From positions 7,254,001-7,318,000 of the forward strand of contig NZ_CP061913.1 of the NCBI RefSeq assembly GCF_019904175.1: a stretch of 64,000 nucleotides of DNA, read 5' to 3'. A model generated the notes under the pieces. The model saw only the letters and a list, made by a program, of their open reading frames with translations, did not search any database and was not told the DNA's origin. The position numbers were made by a program, and so were the translations under genes. This document shows positions 19,681 to 28,112 of this stretch, piece after piece (the stretch's first letter is position 1; each line of letters opens with the position of its first letter). The stretch is from Dactylosporangium vinaceum. GTDB lineage: Bacteria; Actinomycetota; Actinomycetes; Mycobacteriales; Micromonosporaceae.

Positions 19681-20574
19681 TCAGGCGGGCGGGCCGGCGA
19701 CGGCCGCCGCACCGCGAAACACCGCCGCGTGGCGGGCGGCGAAGTCGGCGAACTCAGTCGGCCGCACCCCGAACGCCCGATGGGTGTCCAGGTGCACCGA
19801 TGAGCGGCCGAGCCGGCGGCGCTCGGCGAACAACTGCGCGAACGCGGCGGCGCGCGGCGGCGGATGGCCCGCGGCCAGCCACTGCCGGTGGCGCTCCTCG
19901 GGGGGCACGTCGACGTAGCGCACGGGCCGGCCGGTGGCGGCGGCGATGCGGCCCGCGACCTCATCCATGTCGAGCGCCTCCGGGCCGGTCATCCGGTAGG
20001 TCCGGCCCTCGTGACCGGGCGTGGTGAGGATCCGGTAGGCGACGGCCGCGATGTCGGCGATGTCGACCGGCGCGAGGGTTGTCGCACCCAACGGCAGGCG
20101 CAGTTCACCGACGCGGGCGATGTCCGCCGCCTCCTCCAGGTACACCTGCATGAACTGGCTCGGGCGCAGCATCGTCCAGGCGAGGCCCGACGCCGACAGG
20201 TACCGCTGGACCTGCTCGTGACTGCGGGTCGAGCGGAACCGCTCCGGGTCGAAGCCGTCGACGGAGTCCTGGCCGGAGAACTTCACCACGTGCCGGACGC
20301 CGGCCGCCCGGGCCGCGTCGATGAAGGTGCACTGGGTCTCCAGCAGCAGCGGCCCGGCCCCCGAGATCATCAGCACCCGGTCCACGCCGGTCAGCGCGGG
20401 GCCGAGGGTGTCCGGTTCGAGCATGTCGCCCACAACGGTCTCGACGCCGGGCGCAGCGATGGCCGAGGCCTTCTCCGCCGAGCGGACCAGGGCCCGGACC
20501 GGCTCGCCCCGCCGGGCGAACTCCCGGACGACCGCCGAGCCCGGCCGGCCGTTGGCTCCAGTGATCAGTAGCAC
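19681..20574 (-). CDS. NmrA-like NAD(P)-binding protein
   Basis: 297 residues from GTG 20574 with GAGGGAG 5 nt upstream. An N-terminal Rossmann motif (LLITGANGRPGSAVVREF) and an atypical SDR core lacking the YxxxK pair mark the NmrA/HSCARG group, as do WTMLRPSQFMQ and the late helix region. Such proteins are NAD(P)H-dependent reductases or redox sensors. It is divergent from a DHFR-like reductase gene, with ~155 nt between them. Two further NmrA-type genes occur at 28113 and 62426. Confidence 0.85.
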   Translation of the reverse strand: MLLITGANGRPGSAVVREFARRGEPVRALVRSAEKASAIAAPGVETVVGDMLEPDTLGPALTGVDRVLMISGAGPLLLETQCTFIDAARAAGVRHVVKFSGQDSVDGFDPERFRSTRSHEQVQRYLSASGLAWTMLRPSQFMQVYLEEAADIARVGELRLPLGATTLAPVDIADIAAVAYRILTTPGHEGRTYRMTGPEALDMDEVAGRIAAATGRPVRYVDVPPEERHRQWLAAGHPPPRAAAFAQLFAERRRLGRSSVHLDTHRAFGVRPTEFADFAARHAAVFRGAAAVAGPPA

Positions 20575-20730
20575 GGTGACTCCCTCATCGTGGCGAGTGT
20601 CGGCGTCCCGGTGACGGCCGCATCCGTTGATCGCCGCCGTACCGCGGTTTTGGACGCCGGTTCCGGTCCGACTTGCGGGTCGAGCCGCGACAGGGAGGTA
20701 CAGGACGATCCGAGCGAGCAGGAGCGAATC

Positions 20731-21321
20731 ATGAGTGCACGTCCGCCGGCGCCAACGGGCCCGTATGTCATCGCCACCGTGCTGACCTCGCTGGACGGCC
20801 GGACCGACGACCCGATGCGCTTCGCCGGGCCGTACTTCGACGCCGACGCGCAGGACGAGGCCGCGCACATCCTCGACGACTGTGCCGGCGTGCTGTTCGG
20901 CCGCCGTACGTACGAGGCGTTCGCCGGCGCCTGGGCGGGCGCGTCCGGTGCGTTCGCCGACCGGATCAACGCCCTGCCCAAGTACGTGGTTGCGGCCCGC
21001 CTCGATCGCACCCGCTGGTCGAACTCGCACCTGCTCAGCGGCGACGCCGCCGGTGAGGTGGCCGCGCTGAAGCAGCGGTCGGCGGGTGGGCTGGCGATCT
21101 ACGGACTCGGCCGGCTCACCCGCACGCTCCTGGGCCACGGGCTCGTCGATCGGGTCCGGTTCAATGTGCACCCGGTGCTGGCCGGCGGCCCGCCGGCCGA
21201 GGTGGACGACCGGCCGGAAGCCTTCGCGTTGCAGTCGGCACGGACCCGCGCGTCGGGTGTCGTCGTGCTCGACTACGCCGTCCGGTCCGGACCGGCGCGG
21301 CCCGCCGGCGACCGGCCCTAG
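20731..21321 (+). CDS. DHFR/RibD-C-family reductase
   Basis: 196 residues, ATG 20731 with GGAG 8 nt upstream. The fold is the RibD C-terminal reductase type: VIATVLTSLDGRT at the start, GVLFGRRTYEAF and LPKYVVAAR in the middle, LAIYGLGRLTRTLL late. Members reduce pterin-like or unknown substrates with NADPH. A paralogue with the same motifs is at 23145, on the other side of the sigma factor. Its end overlaps the end of the convergent sigma gene by 4 nt. Confidence 0.85.
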   Translation: MSARPPAPTGPYVIATVLTSLDGRTDDPMRFAGPYFDADAQDEAAHILDDCAGVLFGRRTYEAFAGAWAGASGAFADRINALPKYVVAARLDRTRWSNSHLLSGDAAGEVAALKQRSAGGLAIYGLGRLTRTLLGHGLVDRVRFNVHPVLAGGPPAEVDDRPEAFALQSARTRASGVVVLDYAVRSGPARPAGDRP

Positions 21322-22589
21322 CCTCGGCGATCCGGCGGGCGGCCGGCGCCCACGGCCGCCCGCCGGCGCTGCAGCTCGCGCCGCTCGACAGCGTTGTCGG
21401 ACAGCTCGATCGCCCGGCCGAACGCGGCCTGCGCGCCGGACCGGTCACCCGAGCGCCAGAGGAGGTCGGCCCGCACCGCGTGCAGGGGCTGGTAGTCGGC
21501 AAGCGCGGGCTCGTCGAGCAGCGGGCGCAGCAACGCGAGCGCCCGCTGCGGGCCATGGGCGAACCCTACGGCGGCGCAGTGGTTCAGGGCGACGACCGGC
21601 GACGGCTGCAGCTCGTAGAGCACCTCGTACAGCTCGGCGATCTCCAGCCACGGCACCTTCCCGGACGGCCGGCTCTGCATCGCCGCGATCGCGGCCTGCA
21701 CGAGGTACGGTCCATGCCGGCCGGGCTGGATCGCCCGATCCAGCGCCGCGAACCCCTCCGCGATCAGCTCGCGGTCCCACCGGGACCGGTCCTGATCCTC
21801 CAGGGCCACGAACGCCCCGGCCCCGTCCGTTCGCGCGGCGCGGCGGGCGTCGGTCAGCAGCAGCAGGCTCAGCAGCGCCCACGCCTCCGGCTCGTCCGGC
21901 AGGAGGCCGCAGACCAGCCGGGCCAGCCGGATGGCCTCGCCGGCCAGGTCCGGCCGCCCGAGCGTGTCGCCGTCGCTGGCGACGTAGCCCTCGTTGAAGA
22001 TCAGGTAGACGACGCTGAGCACGGCCGTCAGCCGCTGCGGAAGCTCCTCGGCGGGCGGCACGACGTAGGGAATGTTCGCCTCCGCGATCTTCCGTTTCGC
22101 CCGCACGATGCGCTTGCCCAGCGTCGGCTCCGCGACCAGGAACGCGCGGGCGATCTCACCGGTACGCAGCCCCGCCACGACCCGGAGCGTCAGCGCCACC
22201 CGGGCGGCCAGGTCCAGGGCCGGATGGCAGCAGGTGAAGATCAGTCGTAGCTGATCGTCGACGATGGCCCCGGATTCCAGCCCCGTGTCGGCCTCCGCCG
22301 TGTCGAATCGGGCGAGCACGGCGAGGTTGGCGGCCCGGTCGGCCTGGGCCCGGTCCCGGCGGAGGCGGTCGATCGCCCGCCGCCGGGCGGTCACCGACAG
22401 CCAGCCGGCGGGGTTGGCCGGAACCCCGTGGCTCGGCCAGGCCTGCAGGGCGGCGGCCATCGCCTCCTGCAGCGCTTCTTCGGCCACGTCGAACGATCCG
22501 ACCAACCGGATCAGTGTGGCCAGGACGGCCGGCCGGTCCCGGCGGAACACGGCTTCGAGGGTCGCGGCGGTCTCGGCTTCGGACGTCAT
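21318..22589 (-). CDS. ECF42-type sigma factor with C-terminal extension
   Basis: 423 residues. Sigma-2 (AVLATLIRLVGSFDVAEEALQ region) and sigma-4 (LTLRVVAGLRTGEIARAFLV) are followed by a ~200-residue helical, TPR-like extension with the FNEGY motif, the ECF42 layout. ECF42 factors have no anti-sigma; the extension is thought to control activity (family knowledge). The ATG at 22589 lies 10 nt after the YCII gene, forming the usual YCII-ECF42 pair, and neighbouring DHFR-like genes are likely targets. Confidence 0.9.
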   Translation of the reverse strand: MTSEAETAATLEAVFRRDRPAVLATLIRLVGSFDVAEEALQEAMAAALQAWPSHGVPANPAGWLSVTARRRAIDRLRRDRAQADRAANLAVLARFDTAEADTGLESGAIVDDQLRLIFTCCHPALDLAARVALTLRVVAGLRTGEIARAFLVAEPTLGKRIVRAKRKIAEANIPYVVPPAEELPQRLTAVLSVVYLIFNEGYVASDGDTLGRPDLAGEAIRLARLVCGLLPDEPEAWALLSLLLLTDARRAARTDGAGAFVALEDQDRSRWDRELIAEGFAALDRAIQPGRHGPYLVQAAIAAMQSRPSGKVPWLEIAELYEVLYELQPSPVVALNHCAAVGFAHGPQRALALLRPLLDEPALADYQPLHAVRADLLWRSGDRSGAQAAFGRAIELSDNAVERRELQRRRAAVGAGRPPDRRG

Positions 22590-22599
22590 CGCGGTGCCC

Positions 22600-22965
22600 T
22601 CACGAGCCCGCCGGCTCGCCCTCGACACCTGCGGACCGGCCCACGGGCCGGATCTCCACGGACCCGTACTCCGCGATCGGCAGCGCCGCCGCCCGGCGAA
22701 CCGCATCGTCGAGGTCGTCGCAGTCGAGCAGGTAGACCCCGGCCAGCGTCTCCTTCGTTGTCGCGAACGGTCCGTCGGTGAGCTGCACCTGAGCGCCGCG
22801 GACCCGGACGGTGGTCGCCGTGTCGGCATCGGCGAGCCGCACGTTGGCCATCAGGACCCCGGCTTCGCGGAGCTTCTCGGTGAGCTGCATCCACCGCGGC
22901 AGGTCGGCGGTCCTGTCCTCGGTGTCCTGCGCGGACCGGTACAGCAGCAGCGCGTATTGCGTCAT
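22600..22965 (-). CDS. YCII/DGPF-domain protein
   Basis: 121 residues. MTQYALLLYRSA at the start and TDGPFATTKETLAGVYLLDC, containing the DGPF signature, identify the YCII-related family, a small ferredoxin-like fold. It is cotranscribed with the ECF42 sigma gene downstream. YCII proteins are typical targets and partners of ECF42; the biochemical role is unresolved. Upstream, minus-strand TGTCCA-17-CGACAG (within 22996-23030) could be an ECF42-type promoter, a weak match. Confidence 0.87.
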   Translation of the reverse strand: MTQYALLLYRSAQDTEDRTADLPRWMQLTEKLREAGVLMANVRLADADTATTVRVRGAQVQLTDGPFATTKETLAGVYLLDCDDLDDAVRRAAALPIAEYGSVEIRPVGRSAGVEGEPAGS

Positions 22966-23144
22966 CTGGTCGCCCTCTCGTCTCGTCCCGGCACTTGCGC
23001 CCCCTGTCTGTCGCGGCCGGCCGGCCGCGTTGGACACCGTTCCAGGGAATTTCCGGCGCAAAGAGGGGCTCGCCGGGCGCCCCTTTTCCCGGGCCGCGGT
23101 GTCTACCTCACCGGAGACCGAAACCACCACCTAGGGAGCATCGC

Positions 23145-23729
23145 ATGGGAAAGATCGTCATCAGCACGAACTCGTCGCTCGACGGCGTCGTCCAGGACCC
23201 GACCGGCGACGAGGGCTTCCGGCTCGGCGGCTGGTTCACCCGGGCCGAGCCGGCCGACCTCCGGGCGTGGACCGAGTTCGCGACCGCCGAGACGCGCGAC
23301 ACCGCGGCGCTCCTGCTGGGTCGGCGCAGCGACGAGTGGTTCGCCGAGCGGTGGACCGCGCGCAGCGGCGCGTGGGCGGACAGCATGAACGCACTGCCCA
23401 AGTACGTCGTGTCCGCGACCCTGCACCAGCCCCGGTGGACGAACGCGACGGTGCTGCGGGGCGACGCCGTCACCGAGGTCACCAGGCTGCGGGACGAGCT
23501 GGACGGCGACATCGTCGTCTTTGCCAGCTACCGGCTCGGGCAGACGCTGCTCGAGCACGACCTCGTCGACGAACTGCGGCTGGTGGTCTTCCCGGTCGTC
23601 CTCGGAGCCGGCCGGCGCCTGTTCGCGGAGACGAGCCGGGCCAAGCCCATGCGCCTGGTCGGCACCCGCGCCCTCGGTGACAACCTCAACCTGGTCACCT
23701 ACCGGCCGGACCGTCGCGGCCACGCCTGA
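23145..23729 (+). CDS. DHFR/RibD-C-family reductase (second copy)
   Basis: 194 residues, ATG 23145 with AGGGAG upstream. VISTNSSLDGVVQDP, ALLLGRRSDEWF, LPKYVVSATL and LRLVVFPVVLGAGRRLF give the RibD-C/DHFR-like fold. It is divergent from YCII-ECF42 across ~180 nt, which favours membership of the sigma's regulon. It is closely related in motifs to the protein from 20731. The substrate is unknown. Confidence 0.87.
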   Translation: MGKIVISTNSSLDGVVQDPTGDEGFRLGGWFTRAEPADLRAWTEFATAETRDTAALLLGRRSDEWFAERWTARSGAWADSMNALPKYVVSATLHQPRWTNATVLRGDAVTEVTRLRDELDGDIVVFASYRLGQTLLEHDLVDELRLVVFPVVLGAGRRLFAETSRAKPMRLVGTRALGDNLNLVTYRPDRRGHA

Positions 23730-23829
23730 TCATCCGCGGGCGGCCGCGTCGCTGCCGGACGGCGCGATGTAGTACAGGGCCGCATGTGCGCGCCCGGGGG
23801 CTCCAGCTGGTGAAACGTACATGGCGACA

Positions 23830-23857
23830 TTGACAGCCATCGTGTGAGCGCTAACAT
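23830..23857 (+). promoter_or_regulatory. Promoter and LacI-type operator of the arabinanase gene
   Basis: TTGACA (23830-23835), 16 nt, TAACAT (23852-23857). TGTGAGCGCTAACA (23843-23856) is a 14-bp dyad with one mismatch that overlaps the -10; the AGCGCT centre is typical of LacI-family operators for xylose and arabinose genes. It is distinct from GAATCGATTC, so a different repressor is implied. The rest of 23730-24033 shows nothing further. Confidence 0.65.
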
Positions 23858-24033
23858 CAGACACCGTCGCTGACCTCCGCCCGATCGGTCCGCCGTACGG
23901 CCCTCGCTCTGCCAAGCCCGGGCCCGCACGCGACGCCGACGCCGCATCGCCGTGTGCCTGCCGATGCGCGCGGTGTCTCCGGATGACCGCTGCGGCCCGC
24001 AAGCATGGCAGTGCCCTCACCTCTGGAGACCTC

Positions 24034-25461
24034 ATGCTCGCTCGCTCACGAAGACTCACCGCCGCGCTGGCCGCCTCGGCCGCGGCCGGCGGCATCATCA
24101 CCTGGGGTGTCGCCGGCGCCGGTCCGGCATCGGCGGCGGCCGGCTGCCGGGTCGACTACAAGGTCACCAACCAGTGGCAGGGCGGCTTCGGCGCCGACGT
24201 CACCGTCACCAACCTCGGCGACCCCATCAGCGGCTGGGCCCTGACCTGGACCTACACCGCCGGCCAGTCCGTCGCCCAGGCGTGGAACGCCGCCGTCACC
24301 CAGTCCGGCACAACCGTCACCGCGAAGAACGTCGACTACAACGCCAACCTCGCCATCGGGGGTACCGCGAACTTCGGCTTCAACGGCGCCTGGAACAACG
24401 CGACGAATCCCGTCCCGGCCGCCTTCGCGCTCAACGGTGTCGCCTGCACCGGCGCCCCGGCCACCGGCAGCCCGGCGCCGTCGCGGTCGACCGGCTCCTC
24501 GCCGTCGGCCTCCGCGAGCCCGTCGCGCTCCACCGGCCCGAGCCCGTCGCAGTCAGCGTCGTATCCGCCGCCGCCGTCGTCGTACCCGGCGCCGATGTAC
24601 GTGGCCGGGGACACCGGGGTGCACGACCCGACGATCGTGAAGCGGCCCGAGGGCGGGTACATCATCGCGTACACCGGCACCAACATCGCGTTGAAGACGT
24701 CGACGGACCGGGTCACCTGGCGCAACGCCGGGGCCGCGTTCCCGTCGGGAGCGTCGTGGACGCTGCCGTACACCGGCAACAGCCCGAGCCTCTGGGCGCC
24801 GGACATCTCCTACCGCAACGGCCGCTACGTCATGTACTACGCCGCCTCCACCTTCGGCTCGAACCACTCGGCGATCTTCCTGGCCACCAGCCCCACCGGC
24901 GCCTCCGGCAGCTGGACCAACCAGGGCCTGGTCATCGAGTCGCGCACCTCCGACAACTTCAACGCCATCGACCCCAACCTGTACGTCGACGACCAGGGCC
25001 GCTGGTGGCTGTCGTTCGGCTCCTTCTGGTCCGGCATCAAACTCGTCCAGCTCGACCCGGCGACCGGCAAACGCAGCGACAGCACCATCCGCGCCATCGC
25101 CGGGCGGGGCGGCGGCGCGATCGAGGCGCCGTTCGTGTTCAAGCACGGCGCCTACTACTACCAGTACGTGTCCTTCGACCTGTGCTGCAAGGGCGCCTCG
25201 AGCACGTACCGGGTGATGGTCGGCCGCTCCACCAGCCCCACCGGCCCGTTCCTGGACCGCAGCGGCAAGGACATGAACTCCGGCGGCGGCACCGAGATCC
25301 TCGCCGGCCACGGCGGCATCCACGGGCCCGGCCACGAGGCGGTCCTCGCCGACACCGACGGCGACTACCTCGTGTACCACTACTACGCCGACAGCGGCGC
25401 GTCATACCTCGGCATCAACCACATCGGCTACGACGGCGGAGGCTGGCCCTACGTCTACTGA
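24034..25461 (+). CDS. Secreted CBM2-GH43 endo-1,5-alpha-L-arabinanase
   Basis: 475 residues from ATG 24034 (GGAG 7 nt upstream). A signal peptide ends near ASAAA (32), then CBM2 (~33-133), a Ser/Pro linker, and a GH43 propeller from about 190. Catalytic Asp residues are seen in VHDPTIV and AIDPNLYVDD, and the acid Glu in IEAPFVF; HGPGHEAVL near the end is typical of the arabinanase subfamilies that bind calcium with a His. It would cut linear arabinan. The CBM2-first order matches the GH54 gene at 13342. Controlled by its own LacI-type operator. Confidence 0.9.
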   Translation: MLARSRRLTAALAASAAAGGIITWGVAGAGPASAAAGCRVDYKVTNQWQGGFGADVTVTNLGDPISGWALTWTYTAGQSVAQAWNAAVTQSGTTVTAKNVDYNANLAIGGTANFGFNGAWNNATNPVPAAFALNGVACTGAPATGSPAPSRSTGSSPSASASPSRSTGPSPSQSASYPPPPSSYPAPMYVAGDTGVHDPTIVKRPEGGYIIAYTGTNIALKTSTDRVTWRNAGAAFPSGASWTLPYTGNSPSLWAPDISYRNGRYVMYYAASTFGSNHSAIFLATSPTGASGSWTNQGLVIESRTSDNFNAIDPNLYVDDQGRWWLSFGSFWSGIKLVQLDPATGKRSDSTIRAIAGRGGGAIEAPFVFKHGAYYYQYVSFDLCCKGASSTYRVMVGRSTSPTGPFLDRSGKDMNSGGGTEILAGHGGIHGPGHEAVLADTDGDYLVYHYYADSGASYLGINHIGYDGGGWPYVY

Positions 25462-25541
25462 ACCGTCCGGCCGGACGCCGGCACCGGCTCGTTCACCCGC
25501 CCACCGGCCGGCCCGGGCGGCGTGCTTCGCTTGATGACGTG

Positions 25542-25949
25542 ATGAGTGCTGAGGCTGCCCTGCTGGCGTCGACCGCGGCCCACTTCGGCTTCCAGGCGAC
25601 GGTCACGGTGATGGTGTACCCGGCGCTGGCGAGGGTTCCCGCGGCGCAGTGGCGGGTGGCGCACGACGCTCATTCCCGGGCGATCACCGGCCTTGTCGTG
25701 ATCGTCTACGGCGCGCTGGTGCTGACCGGGGGCTGGGCGCTGTGGTCGGGGCCGAATGCCTGGACGCTCGTGGCCCTGGCGGCCACCGCGGTGGCGCTGG
25801 CGGTCACGGCGGTGGCCGCGGCCCCGGCTCACGCGCGGTTGGGCGGCGGGCACGACCCGGAGCGGATCGCGGCCCTGCTGCGCATCGACCGCATCCGCGC
25901 CGTGGCCTCGACCATCGCCGTGGCCGCGGCCGCCATCGCGCTGTCGTGA
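25542..25949 (+). CDS. Small four-helix membrane protein
   Basis: 135 residues. Helices around residues 6-27, 46-68, 74-95 and 115-135 give four likely membrane spans, a layout like DUF1772-type proteins. The ATG at 25542 has no SD; a GTG lies just before it, and the start may be leaderless. It follows the arabinanase gene by 80 nt. No catalytic motif is visible, and the function is unknown. Confidence 0.7.
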   Translation: MSAEAALLASTAAHFGFQATVTVMVYPALARVPAAQWRVAHDAHSRAITGLVVIVYGALVLTGGWALWSGPNAWTLVALAATAVALAVTAVAAAPAHARLGGGHDPERIAALLRIDRIRAVASTIAVAAAAIALS

Positions 25950-26113
25950 GCACCGCGCCTCGACCGAGCCGGGGGCACGAGGCCATCTCCCGGGCCCGGC
26001 ACACGGCTGCGGTCGGGGCGCCTGAACCCGGCAGCCGTCCGGCTCGGCCCGATAAGCGTCGGCCCCGACCGGTGACTGCCGGCCGGGGCACGGGGCCGCG
26101 CGGCCCTTTGGGC

Positions 26114-26338
26114 TCAGGAGCCGGTGACGGCCGTGGACTCGCCGGTGGCGGGGTCCACGGTCTCCTCGTAGACGCCGTCGCCGTCGGCGTCGATCGCAAT
26201 GAGGTCGACCTCGCCGTCGCCGTCCGTGTCGGCTTCCAGCACGTTGGCGCCGTCGTCGAGGGTGTAGACCTTGGCCTGGTCGACGACGCCGTCGCCGTTG
26301 AGGTCCTTGTCGTCGAGGGTGACGTACTCTTCGCTCAT
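26114..26338 (-). CDS. Short EF-hand-like calcium-repeat protein, 74 aa
   Basis: MSEEYVTLDDKDLNGDG opens an acidic protein with DxNxDG/DxDxDG loops at DLNGDGVVD, DTDGDGEVD and DADGDGVYE. The last two are exactly 13 residues apart, the same period as the larger protein at 48823. There is no signal peptide. The start has GGAGG 12 nt upstream, rather far. It probably binds calcium as a loop-only solenoid; role unknown. Confidence 0.75.
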   Translation of the reverse strand: MSEEYVTLDDKDLNGDGVVDQAKVYTLDDGANVLEADTDGDGEVDLIAIDADGDGVYEETVDPATGESTAVTGS

Positions 26339-26602
26339 AATCGGGGTGGTCCTCCGGTCGCAGGTGTGGGAAGCGTAGCGGCCTCGAGGGCCCTCACTCC
26401 CGCGGGTCGGCGGCTGTACGCGGACCGGCCGGGACACCCGGGTCGCGGACTCCCGTCGGCGCGTGACCACCACCACGCCGTTCGTGTGGGTGCCGGGGCA
26501 CACGGGGTGGCACGGCGGGTGCACAATCTGGATCGCACACGTCAACGATGCGTGGTCGCTCTGGGGTTCGTGCAGGGCGGCCGACGGGGTTTGGAGCAGT
26601 TT

Positions 26603-26839
26603 GTGCGCGGTCAGTCGCTGGTCGGCAAGGTCGGCGTGGTGGTCACCGCGGTGCGTGGGGGTGACCTGCCCGGCGAGATCCGTATCGTGGTCCAGGGCAT
26701 ACCGCACCACTACCTCGCCTATGCCGTCGAGCCGCTGCCGGCTGGGGCCGAGGTGCTCGTCATCCACTTCCGCGGCACGCGTCAGGTCGACGTGGAACCG
26801 TGGCCGCCGATTGCGGCGGACCACACCACTACTGGCTGA
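26603..26839 (+). CDS. NfeD-like OB-fold protein
   Basis: 78 residues from GTG 26603, which has GGAG 6 nt upstream; longer frames lack an RBS. The sequence SLVGKVGVVVTAV, then GEIRIVVQG and VLVIHFRGTRQVDVEPW, matches the soluble C-terminal OB fold of NfeD proteins. It ends 14 nt before the SPFH gene. NfeD and SPFH/flotillin proteins work together in membrane microdomain organisation. The membrane part of NfeD is absent, so this is the short soluble type. Confidence 0.72.
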   Translation: MRGQSLVGKVGVVVTAVRGGDLPGEIRIVVQGIPHHYLAYAVEPLPAGAEVLVIHFRGTRQVDVEPWPPIAADHTTTG

Positions 26840-26853
26840 GAGAGGCCAACCCG

Positions 26854-27990
26854 ATGTTCGGTTACCGTGTACCCGCCCCGAACGAAGCCCTGCTGATCAG
26901 CGGCAGGAAGCAGCGCGGAGCCGATGCCCTGCCGTTCAAGATCGTCACCGGGCACGGCGCGTTCGTCGTGCCGATCTTCTCCAAGGCGACCCGGCTGACC
27001 CTGGCCATGCAGGAAGCCGAGGTCGAGGAGGACTGCTACACCCAGCAGGGCCTGACCCTGCACGTCCAGGCCGTGATCGCGTTCAAGGTGGGCGATGACC
27101 ACGAGTCGATCGCCGCCGCGGCCCGCCGGTTCCAGGGTGACCAGTCGCAGATGCCGGTGCTCGTCGGCCGGATCTTCAGCGGGCACCTGCGCAGCATCAT
27201 CGGCAGCATGACGGTGGAGGCGATCATCCGCGAGCAGCAGACGCTCGCCGACGCGATCGTCGACGCGAGCAAGACCGAGATGGCCCGCATCGGGCTGGAG
27301 ATCGACTCGCTGCAGATCAGCAGCATCCACGACAAGGGCGTCGGCTACATCAAGGCGCTCGCGGCCCCGCACCAGGCCCGGGTCAACCAGGAAGCCAACG
27401 TCGCCCAGGCCGTTGCGGACCAGGCAAGCGCGATGGCCCGCCAGGAGAGCACGCGCAACCAGGCCGAGTACGCCCGCCAGACGGCCATCGCCCAGGCCCG
27501 CTACCAGGCCGAGATCGACCAGGCCCAGCAGACCGCGGCGCAGGCCGGCCCGCTGGCGGCCGCGCAGGCGCAGCAGCACGTGCTGGCCGAGCAGGCGCTC
27601 GTCGCGCAGAAGAACGCCGAGCTGCGCCAGGCCCAGCTCATCGCCGAGGTCATCCGCCCCGCCCAGGCCGAGGCGGAGCGGATCGTCACCCTCGCCCGCG
27701 CCGACGCCGACGCCACGAAGCTGTCCGCGGAGGCCGCCGCCGCGCAGGGCCGCATCGCCCTCGACCAGATGATGATCGAGCAGCTGCCGGACCTGCTCCG
27801 CGCGGCCGCGGAGGGTCTGCAGGGGGCCAACCTCACCGTGCTGGACGGGGCCGAGGGGCTCAACAGCGTCGTGGCCTCGCTCGCCGCCCAGGGGACCATG
27901 CTGCTGGACGCCGTGCGCAAAGGCATGACCGCCACACCGGCCGCCGAGCCCACCACCTCAACGGATGTCGCCCGGCGCGACGCGGGGTGA
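26854..27990 (+). CDS. SPFH-domain (flotillin-like) protein
   Basis: 378 residues, ATG 26854 with GAGAGAGG upstream. The SPFH domain covers about 1-165 (YRVPAPNEALLISGRK, then GLEIDSLQISSI), followed by a long Ala/Gln-rich coiled coil (about 175-310) and a C-terminal region with DGAEGLN. There is no N-terminal membrane helix, so it attaches peripherally as flotillins do. It is coupled to the NfeD-like gene 14 nt upstream. Likely role: membrane domain scaffold. Confidence 0.88.
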   Translation: MFGYRVPAPNEALLISGRKQRGADALPFKIVTGHGAFVVPIFSKATRLTLAMQEAEVEEDCYTQQGLTLHVQAVIAFKVGDDHESIAAAARRFQGDQSQMPVLVGRIFSGHLRSIIGSMTVEAIIREQQTLADAIVDASKTEMARIGLEIDSLQISSIHDKGVGYIKALAAPHQARVNQEANVAQAVADQASAMARQESTRNQAEYARQTAIAQARYQAEIDQAQQTAAQAGPLAAAQAQQHVLAEQALVAQKNAELRQAQLIAEVIRPAQAEAERIVTLARADADATKLSAEAAAAQGRIALDQMMIEQLPDLLRAAAEGLQGANLTVLDGAEGLNSVVASLAAQGTMLLDAVRKGMTATPAAEPTTSTDVARRDAG

Positions 27991-28112
27991 TCCTGCCCGC
28001 GCTGGTGCACCGACCGGCGGAACGCGCCGAGCCGGGAAGTTGAGGGGATGGGAGACGGTCACCGATCCGCGGGCAGGATTTGTGTCGGGCCGTACCGGGC
28101 ATGCTCACCGGC

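Noticed and set aside
22996-23030. TGTCCA-17-CGACAG as a defined ECF42 promoter
   Set aside because: The match is partial and falls in a GGCCGGCC-rich palindrome; kept only as a remark in the YCII entry.
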